A stretch of DNA of 48,340 bases from an uncultured Collinsella sp. (GTDB lineage: Bacteria; Actinomycetota; Coriobacteriia; Coriobacteriales; Coriobacteriaceae): assembly GCA_947001705.1 (NCBI GenBank), contig CAMQHT010000013.1, positions 1-48,340 of the forward strand, written 5' to 3'. Under the pieces are notes generated by a model. It was not told the DNA's origin. It did no database searches and saw nothing but the letters and a program-made list of their open reading frames with translations. A program made the position numbers and the translations under genes. Positions 26,055 to 34,018 of the stretch are shown one piece after another. The first letter of the stretch is position 1, and every line of letters starts with the position of its first letter.

Positions 26055-26600
26055 TTAGGACAAATCATCCTCGTAGGGCATTAAATCGGCAAGGTAGCCT
26101 TTCTCCTTGAGCATGGCCTCGATCTCGTCGAGGGTCTGCTCGTCTTCCGCCGCAATGCGATGGAAGTGGTAGCCGCTCGTCACCGTCAGCAGCGGGAAGC
26201 TCTTGCCGCTGGCGATGCCCTCTAGGTAGCGCTCGACATCGCGGCGGTTGCGGATGTCCAGGTCGGCCGTGATCTTGCCGTACACGCGGTGATTGACGAT
26301 CACGTTGAGCACGGCGCCACCGGCGTCGACGATACTCGTGAGCTCATCGCCTGCCTGCTCCACGCTGTGGCGAACCTTGACCAAGCGCGTGGGCACGGCG
26401 GGGCTGCTGGGGGCCTCCTGCAGCACGTAGCCGCGGTTGGTCGCCACGATATCGTGCCCATCGGCACGCAACAGGGCAATATCCTGAACCACGACCTGAC
26501 GGCTCACGCCAACCTCGCGGGCAAGTGCGCTGCCCGAAACGGGCTCCTTGGCTCCTTCGAGCACGCCCATGATGGCACGGCGACGCTCGCGGGCGTTCAT
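26055..26600 (-). CDS. niaR: NiaR-type repressor of NAD biosynthesis (HTH plus 3H domain)
   Basis: A 181-residue regulator. Residues 5-60 form an HTH_11 winged helix (SGSALAREVGVSRQVVVQDI) and residues 70-175 a 3H domain with its three conserved histidine segments (KVRHSVEQ, VNHRVYG, SGYHFHRI), the niacin/metal site. NiaR (YrxA) binds nicotinic acid and represses NAD synthesis and niacin uptake genes in Firmicutes and Thermotogae. Here it is the last gene of nadA-nadB-nadC-niaR and overlaps nadC by one base (TAATG). The palindrome over the nadA promoter is its likely operator, giving a self-repressing operon. Confidence 0.9.
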   Translation of the reverse strand: MNARERRRAIMGVLEGAKEPVSGSALAREVGVSRQVVVQDIALLRADGHDIVATNRGYVLQEAPSSPAVPTRLVKVRHSVEQAGDELTSIVDAGGAVLNVIVNHRVYGKITADLDIRNRRDVERYLEGIASGKSFPLLTVTSGYHFHRIAAEDEQTLDEIEAMLKEKGYLADLMPYEDDLS

Positions 26601-27460
26601 TATTTACCGTCCAGCAGACGCAGGTGCTTAAGCGAGAGGTCGAGGATCGGCGCAGAGTGCGTCAGGGCGCCCGAGCTAATATAGTCGACACCCAGATCGG
26701 CCAGGGCGCGAATGTTGCTGGCGTCCACGTTGCCCGAGCACTCGGTCTTGGCGCGACCGGCGATAAGCTCGATGGCGGCGGCCATGTCGTCATGGGTCAT
26801 GTTGTCGAGCATGATAATGTCGGCACCGGCCTCCACGGCTTCGCGCACCATGTCCAGGTTCTCGCACTCAATCTCAACTGTCGTGGTAAACGACGCATGG
26901 GCGCGCGCCATCTCGATCGCGCGCGTCACGCCACCGGCGGCATCGATATGGTTGTCCTTGAGCATGACGGCCGTCGACAGGTTGTAGCGGTGGTTGCTGC
27001 CGCCGCCAATCTCAACCGCCGCCTTCTCAAACACGCGCATGCCCGGCGTGGTCTTGCGCGTGTCGACGAGCACGGTCTTGGTTCCCTCGAGCGCCGCGGC
27101 CATGCTGTGCGTGTAGGTAGCGATGCCGCTCATGCGCTGCAGGTAGTTGAGCGCCACGCGCTCACCCGAAAGCAGCACGCGCGCATCGCCGCGCACCTGA
27201 CCCACATGGTCGCCGGCGTGCACCTCGTCGCCATCGGCAACGTCGAGCAGCACCGAGCTCTGCGAATCCAGCAGCTCAAAGGTACGGGCAAACACATCCA
27301 AGCCGGCGATGATGCCGTCGGCCTTGGCGATAAGCTCCACCGTGGCGGGACGCGCCGTGGGGCACACGCTCGCCGTGCTCACGTCCTCAAACGTAATGTC
27401 CTCGCGCAGAGCCTGCAAAATCAGATCATCGACGACGAGCTTCATGGTAATGGGATTCAT
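26600..27460 (-). CDS. nadC: Nicotinate-nucleotide pyrophosphorylase (carboxylating)
   Basis: Quinolinate phosphoribosyltransferase: quinolinate plus PRPP gives nicotinate mononucleotide, CO2 and pyrophosphate, the third de novo NAD step. The 286 residues have family motifs including REDITFEDVST, GERVALNYLQRMSGIATYT, DTRKTTPGMR, the Lys of KDNHI, the ECEN segment, and ADIIMLDNM. Full length. The ATG at 27460 follows GAGGAG, which overlaps the end of nadB; the gap to nadB is 3 nt. Part of the nadA-nadB-nadC-niaR operon. Confidence 0.97.
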   Translation of the reverse strand: MNPITMKLVVDDLILQALREDITFEDVSTASVCPTARPATVELIAKADGIIAGLDVFARTFELLDSQSSVLLDVADGDEVHAGDHVGQVRGDARVLLSGERVALNYLQRMSGIATYTHSMAAALEGTKTVLVDTRKTTPGMRVFEKAAVEIGGGSNHRYNLSTAVMLKDNHIDAAGGVTRAIEMARAHASFTTTVEIECENLDMVREAVEAGADIIMLDNMTHDDMAAAIELIAGRAKTECSGNVDASNIRALADLGVDYISSGALTHSAPILDLSLKHLRLLDGK

Positions 27461-27463
27461 GGT

Positions 27464-28840
27464 CTACTCCTCTGCGGCCTGCGTGCCGGCGGCACGGGCC
27501 AAATCATCGATTGCAAGGGTATCGGAACTCAGGGCGCGATGGCGTCCATCGAGCGCGGGCTCGCCCGCCTGCTCCACGGCCAGCGACTCGCCGGTGCGCA
27601 TGTACCACGCGGCGCGACGACCCCAGACCAGCGCCTCGAGCAGACTATTTGATGCAAGGCGATTCTTGCCGTGAACGCCGTTGCAAGCCGTCTCGCCCGC
27701 GGCGTAGAGCTCGGGCATCGAAGTGCGGCCGTCCTTATCGACCCATACGCCGCCCATAAAGTAGTGCTGCGTGGGCGTAACGGGGATGGGCTCGTCCAAG
27801 ATGTCGCGGCCGTCCTCAAGGCAGCGCGCGCGAATGTTGGCAAAGTGCCCAGTCACCACGTCGCGCTCGACGGGGGCAAAGCTCAGCCACTCGTGCTCGG
27901 TGCCGTCCTGCTTCATCTGCTCGCGGATGGCGGCAGCGACAACGTCGCGCGGCTGCAACTCGTCGGCAAAACGCTCGCCGGCGGCATTGAGCAGAATCGC
28001 GCCCTCACCGCGGCAGCTCTCGCTGATCAGGAACGTACGGCCTGGCTGCGGCGAGAACAGGCCCGTGGGATGGATCTGCACGTAGTCCAGGTGCTCCATC
28101 TTAATGCCGTGCTCCTGCGCGATGTAGCAGGCGTCGCCCGTGAGCTGCGGGTAGTTGGTCGAATGGTCGTATACGCCACCGATGCCGCCCGTCGCCCACA
28201 GCGTATGGCGGGCATGGATCTTAAACGGCTTACCGACATGCACGCCCTCAGCGGCATTTGCCAGCTCGTCGGCGGGGCGAGCTGAATCGTCCTCGTCCAC
28301 GGCAACAGCGACGACACCAGTGCACACCGTGGCCCCATCGCGCTCGGCCGTCAGGATGTCGGTCATGGCAACGTGTTCGAGAATCTGCACGTTGTCCAGC
28401 TTGCGGACGGCCTGAAGCAGCTTGGTCGTAATCTCCTTGCCCGTAATGTCGGCATGGAAGGCAATGCGCGGACGGCTGTGCGCGCCCTCGCGGGTAAAGT
28501 CGAGGCCGCCATCGGCCTTGCGCTCAAAATCCACGCCCATCGCTAGCAGGTCGTTGATGACCGAGCGGCTCGAGCGGATCATGATGTCGACGCTCTCGCG
28601 GCGGTTCTCGTAATGGCCGGCGTGCATGGTGTCCTCAAAGAAGGCATCGTAGTCCGAGCCCTCGGGCAGCACGCAGATGCCGCCCTGCGCGAGCATCGAA
28701 TCGCACTCGTCGACCGCGCCCTTGGAGAGCATGATCACGCGCGTACTCGTCGGCAGGTTGAGCGCCGCGTACAGGCCGGCCACGCCGCAGCCGGCAATGA
28801 CGACGTCGCACTCCATATCGGGGTATTGCTTGGTTTCCAC
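27464..28840 (-). CDS. nadB: L-aspartate oxidase
   Basis: NadB oxidises L-aspartate to iminoaspartate for NadA, with FAD. The 458 residues begin with a dinucleotide fold (VVIAGCGVAGLYAALNL) and include the family segments TREGAHSRPRIAFHADITGK, EHLDYVQIHPTG and ESCRGEGAILLNAAGERF. It is shorter than the E. coli enzyme (about 540): most of the C-terminal helical domain is missing, a short form I recall from some clostridia. I chose GTG at 28840, which has GGGAGAGG upstream at 6 nt; longer readings run back into an intergenic palindrome. In anaerobes the electron acceptor is probably fumarate. Confidence 0.94.
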   Translation of the reverse strand: METKQYPDMECDVVIAGCGVAGLYAALNLPTSTRVIMLSKGAVDECDSMLAQGGICVLPEGSDYDAFFEDTMHAGHYENRRESVDIMIRSSRSVINDLLAMGVDFERKADGGLDFTREGAHSRPRIAFHADITGKEITTKLLQAVRKLDNVQILEHVAMTDILTAERDGATVCTGVVAVAVDEDDSARPADELANAAEGVHVGKPFKIHARHTLWATGGIGGVYDHSTNYPQLTGDACYIAQEHGIKMEHLDYVQIHPTGLFSPQPGRTFLISESCRGEGAILLNAAGERFADELQPRDVVAAAIREQMKQDGTEHEWLSFAPVERDVVTGHFANIRARCLEDGRDILDEPIPVTPTQHYFMGGVWVDKDGRTSMPELYAAGETACNGVHGKNRLASNSLLEALVWGRRAAWYMRTGESLAVEQAGEPALDGRHRALSSDTLAIDDLARAAGTQAAEE

Positions 28841-28859
28841 AGGAATCCTCTCCCTTGAA

Positions 28860-28890
28860 TGTGACATAAGGAACCGTCCCTCATGCCACA
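28860..28890. repeat. Small palindrome between nadA and nadB
   Basis: TGTGACAT, then a loop with GAACCGTCCC, then ATGCCACA, with one mismatch. It has the GTCCC core shared by other palindromes in this window and lies in the 55-nt nadA-nadB gap. Confidence 0.65.
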
Positions 28891-28895
28891 TTGTT

Positions 28896-29921
28896 CTAGC
28901 GTGCTGCGTACTCGAGCATGCGGTCGAGCGTGAGCTTGGCCTGGTCTGCCGCCTCGTCCGAGACGCCGATCTGCACCTCGCCCTCGCCCGTCTCCAGGCA
29001 GCGCACGAGCTTTTCGAGCGTGATGAGGTCCATGTTGACGCAGGTGGGCTGCACCGCGGGGAAGTAGAACTTCTTGCCGGTGCCCTGGCAGCGGCGCTCG
29101 AGCTCGTAGAGCACGCCGCGAACCGTCACGATAATGAACTCGCTCGCGTCGGACTCCTCGGCATACTTGATGATGCCGGCGGTGGAGCCGATGTAGTCGG
29201 CCTCGGCCAGGACGTCGGCCTTGCACTCGGGGTGCGCCAGCACGAGCGCGTCGGGGTGGGCCTCCGTCGCGTCGACGATCTGCTCGACGGTGATGATGTG
29301 ATGGCGCGGGCAGTAGCCGTTGTTGAGAATGACGTGCTTTTGCGGCACCTGCTCGGCTACGAAGCGGCCGAGGTTTTGGTCGGGAATGAACAGGATATGC
29401 TGCTGCGGCAGCTCGGACACGATCTTGACGGCGTTGGAGCTGGTGACGCACACGTCGCTCCAGCTCTTGATCTCGACCGTGGAGTTGACGTAGCAGACCA
29501 CGGCCAGGTCGTCGCCGTACTCGGCGCGCGCCGCGTCGACCGTCTCGCGCTTGACCATATGAGCCATGGGGCAGTCCGCGCCCGGCTCGGGCAGCAGCAC
29601 GGTCTTGGTGGGGTTGAGCAGCTTGGCGCTCTCGCCCATAAACTCCACGCCGCACAGCACGATGGTCTGCTGCGGCAGGCTCTTGGCGAGCTTAGCCAGG
29701 TAGAAGCTGTCGCCGACGTAATCGGCCACAGCCTGGACCTCGGGCGCCACGTAATAGTGCGCCAGGATCACCGCGTCGCACTGGGTTTTAAGTTGCTGAA
29801 TGGCCTCGACGAGCTCTGCGGGCACCAATGCCGCGCGCTCCGTTGCCGTCGTTGCCGATGCCAGGCCGGCCGCAATGTCGCGTGCAAGCTCCGACGCATC
29901 CATGTTCGCGCTCTGTGCCAT
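28896..29921 (-). CDS. nadA: Quinolinate synthase NadA
   Basis: NadA condenses iminoaspartate with dihydroxyacetone phosphate to quinolinate, using an oxygen-sensitive 4Fe-4S cluster. The 341 residues carry the three cluster cysteines in family contexts: TIVLCGVEFMGESAK, VCVTSSNAVKIV, and VQPTCVNMDLITLEKL. Other motifs are ILAHYYVAPEVQAVADYVGD, LPEPGADCPMAHM, and HPECKADVLAEADYIGSTAG. The ATG at 29921 follows GAGAGGGG; a TTG one codon earlier is less likely. First gene of nadABC-niaR, with its promoter inside a long palindrome. Confidence 0.97.
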   Translation of the reverse strand: MAQSANMDASELARDIAAGLASATTATERAALVPAELVEAIQQLKTQCDAVILAHYYVAPEVQAVADYVGDSFYLAKLAKSLPQQTIVLCGVEFMGESAKLLNPTKTVLLPEPGADCPMAHMVKRETVDAARAEYGDDLAVVCYVNSTVEIKSWSDVCVTSSNAVKIVSELPQQHILFIPDQNLGRFVAEQVPQKHVILNNGYCPRHHIITVEQIVDATEAHPDALVLAHPECKADVLAEADYIGSTAGIIKYAEESDASEFIIVTVRGVLYELERRCQGTGKKFYFPAVQPTCVNMDLITLEKLVRCLETGEGEVQIGVSDEAADQAKLTLDRMLEYAAR

Positions 29922-29956
29922 CAAGGCCCCTCTCTTTTGGCGAATCTTGGGGCTTT

Positions 29957-30006
29957 AGTATGACACCTAGGTTTACAGCTGACAAGACAGCTGTAAACCT
30001 AGGTGT
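29957..30006 (-). promoter_or_regulatory. nadA promoter overlapped by a probable NiaR operator
   Basis: On the minus strand TTGTCA, a 17-nt spacer and CATACT form a good promoter (29957-29985). It overlaps a perfect 18-bp inverted repeat (arms 29963-29980 and 29989-30006, 8-nt spacer). Each arm contains ACACCTAGG and TTTACAGCT. A repressor bound here would block RNA polymerase. NiaR, encoded last in the operon, is the obvious candidate. Confidence 0.75.
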
Positions 30007-30026
30007 AAAGTTGAAATAAAGATTCA

Positions 30027-30093
30027 ATCATGCGGCAGGTCCATTTTCGAACTGGCAAGCTGAGGACAGCCGAAAATGGACCCGCCCCATGAT
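30027..30093. repeat. Imperfect inverted repeat upstream of the nad promoter
   Basis: ATCATG and GGTCCATTTTCG on the left pair with CGAAAATGGACC and CCATGAT on the right, with small bulges. It is non-coding and adjoins the MITE-like element. Confidence 0.65.
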
Positions 30094-30127
30094 TCGGGCA
30101 GCCCGTTTTGTCCTGGACCAAGGGGCA

Positions 30128-30336
30128 GTGGTCAAAAAGGGCCAAATATGAGTACTGTCACCAAATTAGTAGCATCGATTTTCCGGTCCAGAGCAGCAAA
30201 ATCGCCTTGTTTGGAGCCCGATCGCGACTCTGAAGAACGAAAATCGATGCACTTTTGGCCTCTGGCACCGATTTTTGAGGCCATTTGGCTGCCACCAAAC
30301 TGGTAACAGTACTCATATTTGGCCCTTTTTGACCAC
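30128..30336. mobile_element. MITE-like element with nested hairpins
   Basis: The ends are inverted: GTGGTCAAAAAGGGCCAAAT at 30128 continues to match the complement of 30306-30336 for 31 bases without mismatch, then less well for about 5 more. Inside is a second inverted pair (GCATCGATTTTC / GAAAATCGATGC). The total is 209 bp. No gene is seen; reading frames crossing it follow the repeat. No clear target duplication is visible. It could be a miniature transposable element or a structured RNA. Confidence 0.65.
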
Positions 30337-30358
30337 CGGGTTTCCGGCAGGCCCCAAA

Positions 30359-30390
30359 AGCGGGCCCGAATCGCTCGATCCGGGCCCGCT
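30359..30390. terminator. GC-rich hairpin
   Basis: AGCGGGCCCG and CGGGCCCGCT enclose a 12-nt loop. No T-run follows. It lies between the MITE-like element and the IS relic. Confidence 0.45.
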
Positions 30391-30481
30391 GGGGGTAGCG
30401 AGCACAATCGAGGTGTAAGAAGCAAGAGAGGGCCATCGCCTAGAATCGTCAGCGCCTAGATATTCAACGAGAGGAAAGACA

Positions 30482-30815
30482 ATGGTCCGCAGCGACATGC
30501 TACCCCAGCCGGACCGGGGGCTCGGCCTCGACCGGCCCCAGACCGAGGCATTTCACCGACGAGTTCAAGAGGAAGATAGTCGATCTCCACAACGCCGGAA
30601 AACCCAGGCGCGAGGCCATGGACGAGTGCGACCTCGACAAGAGCACCGTGGAGAGGCGGGTCAAGTCGATAAACGAGACCGGCTCGCCGCGCGCCGCCGA
30701 CAACCGCACGCCCGAGTAGAACCGGATCCTGGAGCCCGAGCGCGAGAACCGCAGGCTCCGGATGGAGGTCAACGTCTTAAGACGAGCGGCGCCAGCATAC
30801 GCTCGGAAGCCAGGG
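30482..30815 (+). pseudogene. Decayed IS3-family transposase OrfA
   Basis: An ATG at 30482 follows GAGAGG, but the recognisable OrfA sequence is in another frame from about 30549: FTDEFKRKIVDLHNAGKPRR, then TVERRVKSINETGSPRAADN, then RTPE, a TAG stop at 30717-30719 where related proteins have Gln, then NRILEPERENRRLRMEVNVL. So it has at least one frameshift and one nonsense change. No matching OrfB follows; the sequence runs into the terminal repeat of another IS3 element in the opposite orientation, which probably inserted into or recombined with it. It is not expected to be functional. Confidence 0.8.
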
Positions 30816-30915
30816 CCATGGCGGCCAACGGGGGGCCGCTGCCCCATATCGGCGCAGCGCTGGCATCGAGGCCTTCTGACCTGTGTCAAGATTTCGGACA
30901 CGCATGCTCGAGAAA

Positions 30916-31851
30916 TCAAGCGGCCATAGGCATGGCCTCGAGCTTGGGCTCGGTTCTCTCGAAGAAGGCCGCCATGGCCTCGGCCGGCACCTTGTAGCCG
31001 ATCGTCGAGCGGGGCCTTCGGCGGTTGTAGTACGCCTCGATGAACTCGACCACCGCGTGCTTGGCGGAATCCCTGGTCGGGAAGCTGCGCCTGTAGTACA
31101 TCTCGTTCTTCAGCGTGGCGAGGAACGACTCGGCCACCGCGTTGTCGTGGCAGTTGCCGGCGCGGCTGCAGGACAGCCGCACGTCGTTGTCGCGCGCCCA
31201 TTCGGCCAGAAGCCTGCTGGTGTACTGGGCGCCGCGGTCGGCGTGGAATATCGCGTTGCCGGCCACGTAGCCGCGCGATTTGGCCGACGCCAGCGCCGAA
31301 ACCACGATGTCGGCGGTCATGCGCTCGGAGAGCGACCAGCCCACCACCATGCGGGTGTTGAGGTCGATGACCGTCGACAGGTACAGCCATCCCTCGCCGG
31401 TGCGCAGGTAGGTGATGTCGCCCACGAGCTTGCAGGTTGGAACGGGACTGGTGAAGTCGCGGCGCACCAGGTCGGGCCGGGGCCTGGCCTTCGGGTCGGG
31501 GATGGTGGTGCGCTTCCTGGCGTTGGGCGTGCAGCCGCGTATTCCCAGCTCGCGCATCAGCTTGCGCACCCTGTACAGGGTCAATCCGGAGAACTCGCCG
31601 GGCAGGAAGCATTTCACGAACCGGAAGCCGAACCTGCGGTCCGACTCCAGCCACACGCGCCGGACCGCCTCGCGCTCGGCCGACCAGTCTTCTCGCGGGC
31701 AGCCGTTGGAGAGCCACGAGTAGAAGCCCGATCGGCTCACGCCGAGCACGCGGGCCATCATTTTCACCGGGAATTCGGCCTTCTCCGCCAACATCATCCG
31801 GTAGCACGCGGCTACGCCTGGCTTTTGGCGAAGAAGGCCGCGGCTTTTTTC
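30916..31851 (-). CDS. IS3-family transposase OrfB (rve/DDE integrase domain)
   Basis: About 310 residues in the -1 frame relative to orfA. It begins with a HTH_21-like segment (VKMMARVLGVSRSGFYSWL) and then the rve domain with DDE residues in GDITYLRTGEGWLYLSTVID, FHADRGAQYTS and NAVAESFLATLKNE. It ends YNRRRPRSTIGYKVPAEAM, as usual for the IS3 family. The coordinate start marks the point where the frame joins orfA: six A residues (31845-31850) read AAA-AAA in orfA, the likely -1 slippage site that makes the OrfAB fusion. An ATG at 31797 could also start a separate OrfB. The frame has no internal stops, so the element may be active. Confidence 0.9.
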   Translation of the reverse strand, partial: EKSRGLLRQKPGVAACYRMMLAEKAEFPVKMMARVLGVSRSGFYSWLSNGCPREDWSAEREAVRRVWLESDRRFGFRFVKCFLPGEFSGLTLYRVRKLMRELGIRGCTPNARKRTTIPDPKARPRPDLVRRDFTSPVPTCKLVGDITYLRTGEGWLYLSTVIDLNTRMVVGWSLSERMTADIVVSALASAKSRGYVAGNAIFHADRGAQYTSRLLAEWARDNDVRLSCSRAGNCHDNAVAESFLATLKNEMYYRRSFPTRDSAKHAVVEFIEAYYNRRRPRSTIGYKVPAEAMAAFFERTEPKLEAMPMAA

Positions 31852-32096
31852 AAGAAGGCGTTCTCCATCTCGAGCTCGCGTATGCGCCTTTTCGCCTCGC
31901 GAAGCTCGCGGTCCTCGGCCTTGGGGTCGGGCCCGCCGGCAAGCTCGCGCCGGCGATTCTGCACCCACTTGTTCACGGTCTTGGAATTCAGGCCCAGTTC
32001 TGCGCAGCATTCCGTTATCGGCCTGCCCGTCGAGATGATGTAGTCGGCGGTCTCGCGCCTGAACTCGTCGGTGTACTTGGCGGCTGGGTTGGACAT
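31812..32096 (-). CDS. IS3-family transposase OrfA (HTH)
   Basis: A 94-residue DNA-binding subunit. The helix-turn-helix lies at residues 8-50 (YTDEFRRETADYIISTGRPI, then CCAELGLNSKTVNKWVQNRR). A leucine-zipper-like coiled coil (REAKRRIRELEMENAFLKKA) follows. It recognises the terminal repeats and fuses to OrfB by -1 frameshifting. It has full family length (about 90-100) with an intact start, preceded by GAGAGG at a somewhat long distance. The orfA end overlaps orfB by about 40 nt. Confidence 0.92.
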   Translation of the reverse strand: MSNPAAKYTDEFRRETADYIISTGRPITECCAELGLNSKTVNKWVQNRRRELAGGPDPKAEDRELREAKRRIRELEMENAFLKKAAAFFAKSQA

Positions 32097-32178
32097 AGCA
32101 TACCGTCCTCTCGGTCGTCGATGAATGCATTCTAAAGGATTGGGCCTCTAGCATGCGTGTCCGAAAAGACGATACAGG

Positions 32179-33285
32179 TCAGACAACCCAATCAGACGTC
32201 GTCTCGAGCGCGTCCTCTGCACGGTCGAGCGTGCTTCTGGCCTTGGCACCCTGTTTGAACCACGAGCGCAGGTCCTCGAGCGTGCTGCCCGCTGCATACA
32301 CCTTGATTTTGCGACCGCCTTTCGTGGTCACCGTGCAACGGTCGCCGCTCTCGCTGTTCTCGTGCGCCGTGACCTTCTTGAGGTAATCGCGACGGAACGC
32401 CACGACGCGGGCATTGCTGATCTCGATGAACCAATCATCGTCGACAAGCGAAGTGCCCGTGGTACCTCGACTTGCCATCTCCTCGGCGAAGGAGAAGCCG
32501 AGTTCGCGCTCCTGCCTGCCGATCTCGAGGATGCCGCGGGCGGGCATGCTGAGCATGAGCAGGGGCAGGAGTCCCCCTATGAACAGGAAGAGGAACGGGA
32601 CGAGCAAGAGCAGACGAGCACCGGCATCGGTGAAAACAGCCATGAAGGCGATCACGAGCGAGAAGACGAGCGCCATGCCGTTGAAAACAATCGTCAACGG
32701 CTTGATGGCAGACCAACACAGGCCCGCCTTGGTCATGGGACCGTCGACGGCGTCCGAGACTTCGATGCCCTCTTCCTCCAGACGGGCGAGGAGGTTGAGC
32801 GAGCACACCCCCTCGAGGCTTATCGAGCAGAACTTCCGGTCGCCCTCGAACAGGTCGATCCTCATCATCTGCGTGTGAAGCGTTGCACGGGTGATGTTGC
32901 CAAACGTCGTCTCCTTGCGGATGCCGAAGGCGTTACGCGAGAGAATTCGCTCACCGTCCACGTCGATGCGCGGGATGCTCAGCAGGGCCCAGATGGCCAT
33001 GCCCGCGAGCGCCATGGCGTGACCGAACCACACAAGTTCGTGGTCCCACTCGCCCAACGAGACGCCCTGCCAGACGTAGACACCCAGCATGAGCAGTTCG
33101 AACGCGACGGCGCAGCAGGCGATGATCGTGCGAATGGCAGCGGGCATGCGCACCGTGAAGCGATCGAGGCTGTCCGTCGCCTCACTGCGCTCGCGCGCGC
33201 CGCGACGGGCGACCCATGCAGTGAGCGGACCGACGATGAACACCACCATCGCCACGCGCAGGAACGATTCGAGTATGTCGCCCAT
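32179..33285 (-). CDS. Membrane protein of unknown function, 3' end cut by the IS
   Basis: A 368-residue protein from the ATG at 33285 (GGTGG upstream; a start four codons earlier lacks a site). It has a hydrophobic N-terminal helix, two helices around 50-105, two around 205-255 (LTIVFNGMALVFSLVIAFMA, LLLLVPFLFLFIGGLLPLLM), and a beta-rich soluble part resembling PH-type domains after each pair. The C-terminus ends SDWVV and its TGA stop is the first triplet of the IS terminal repeat. The native C-terminus is therefore probably lost, perhaps by only a few residues. I do not recognise a named family. Confidence 0.7.
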   Translation of the reverse strand: MGDILESFLRVAMVVFIVGPLTAWVARRGARERSEATDSLDRFTVRMPAAIRTIIACCAVAFELLMLGVYVWQGVSLGEWDHELVWFGHAMALAGMAIWALLSIPRIDVDGERILSRNAFGIRKETTFGNITRATLHTQMMRIDLFEGDRKFCSISLEGVCSLNLLARLEEEGIEVSDAVDGPMTKAGLCWSAIKPLTIVFNGMALVFSLVIAFMAVFTDAGARLLLLVPFLFLFIGGLLPLLMLSMPARGILEIGRQERELGFSFAEEMASRGTTGTSLVDDDWFIEISNARVVAFRRDYLKKVTAHENSESGDRCTVTTKGGRKIKVYAAGSTLEDLRSWFKQGAKARSTLDRAEDALETTSDWVV

Positions 33286-33472
33286 ATTAACCACCATCCC
33301 AATAGAAAACGTGAATTTGGGAGACTATAGCAGAGCGAAGCGATCTGCACGGCATCGTCCGGGTGTTTTCGGCATACGGTGGAAACCAGCGGCAGCGGAC
33401 GTTGAGAACTCACCCAAAAGACGCGATTCGACCGAAGCGATTCTTCTTGACTTGGTCTCAATGTGATACGAC

Positions 33473-34000
33473 ATGCGCCACTACCTGCGCGGTCTTGCGG
33501 CCCTGATCGAAGAGGGTCACACCGATGAGGCACTCGGGCGCATCGACGCGCTCTGCGAGACAAACGACCGCACCGCCGTGCGCCGCTACTGCGCCAACGA
33601 AACGGTTAACATTGCGCTCTCGTCGCTTTCCGCGGACATCAACGCGCACGGCATCACCGCCGACCTGCACGCCGCCGTGCCCGAAACCGTCCACGTGGGC
33701 GATGTCGATCTATTCAGTGTGGTATCGAACGCCCTGGACAATGCCATCGCCGCGGCGAGCGCCGCCCCCGAAGGCAAGCGGTTTGTCGACCTGGACCTTC
33801 GCTACGAAGACGGTCAGCTTCTATTGCTGGTTTCCAACACGTTTGGCCGTGCGCCGCACATGGTCGACGGCATGCCCGTGGCTCAGCACACTGGGCACGG
33901 CTTTGGCACCAAGAGCATTAAACTTGCCGTCGAGCGCATGAACGGCAACTGCCAGTTCCGCATTAACGGCGACCGGTTTGAGCTGCGCGCCGTGATGTAA
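33473..34000 (+). pseudogene. Truncated GHKL-type sensor histidine kinase (AgrC/ComD-like)
   Basis: The 175 codons cover only the catalytic end of a class 10 (GHKL) kinase. The H-box reads YDMRHYLRGLAALIEEG, with an in-frame TGA just before it at 33464-33466. Next come the N-box (LFSVVSNALDNAIAAAS) and the G-box (GHGFGTKSIKLAVERMNG), and a proper stop at 34000. The sensor and membrane helices that should precede the H-box are absent, and 33298-33472 shows no recognisable remnant. No LytTR response regulator is adjacent. The start has no ribosome site. I interpret it as the 3' remnant of a kinase gene deleted upstream, possibly by IS-linked rearrangement. A functional short kinase is less likely. 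Confidence 0.7.
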
Positions 34001-34018
34001 GGGCTGCCGCCAGCCTCG

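Larger units (their letters stand above)
30877..32181 (-). mobile_element. IS3-family insertion sequence
   Basis: About 1305 bp bounded by terminal inverted repeats. Left TGACCTGTGTC-N5-TTCGGACACGCATGCT matches the complement of the right end, TGACCTGTATC-N5-TTCGGACACGCATGCT. It holds overlapping orfA and orfB read leftward. No direct target duplication is evident (left flank CTTC, right flank GACA), so one side may have been rearranged. The right end abuts the gene at 32179 and supplies its stop codon. The left side abuts the relic of a different IS3 orfA. Confidence 0.88.

Noticed and set aside
30132..30436. Overlapping short minus-strand reading frames of 90-100 codons
   Set aside because: They read through the inverted-repeat element and the GC hairpin, lack ribosome sites, and show no protein-like pattern.
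30500..31807. A 435-codon minus-strand frame across the IS
   Set aside because: It is an out-of-frame reading of orfB that continues into the old orfA relic; the DDE motifs are in the other frame.
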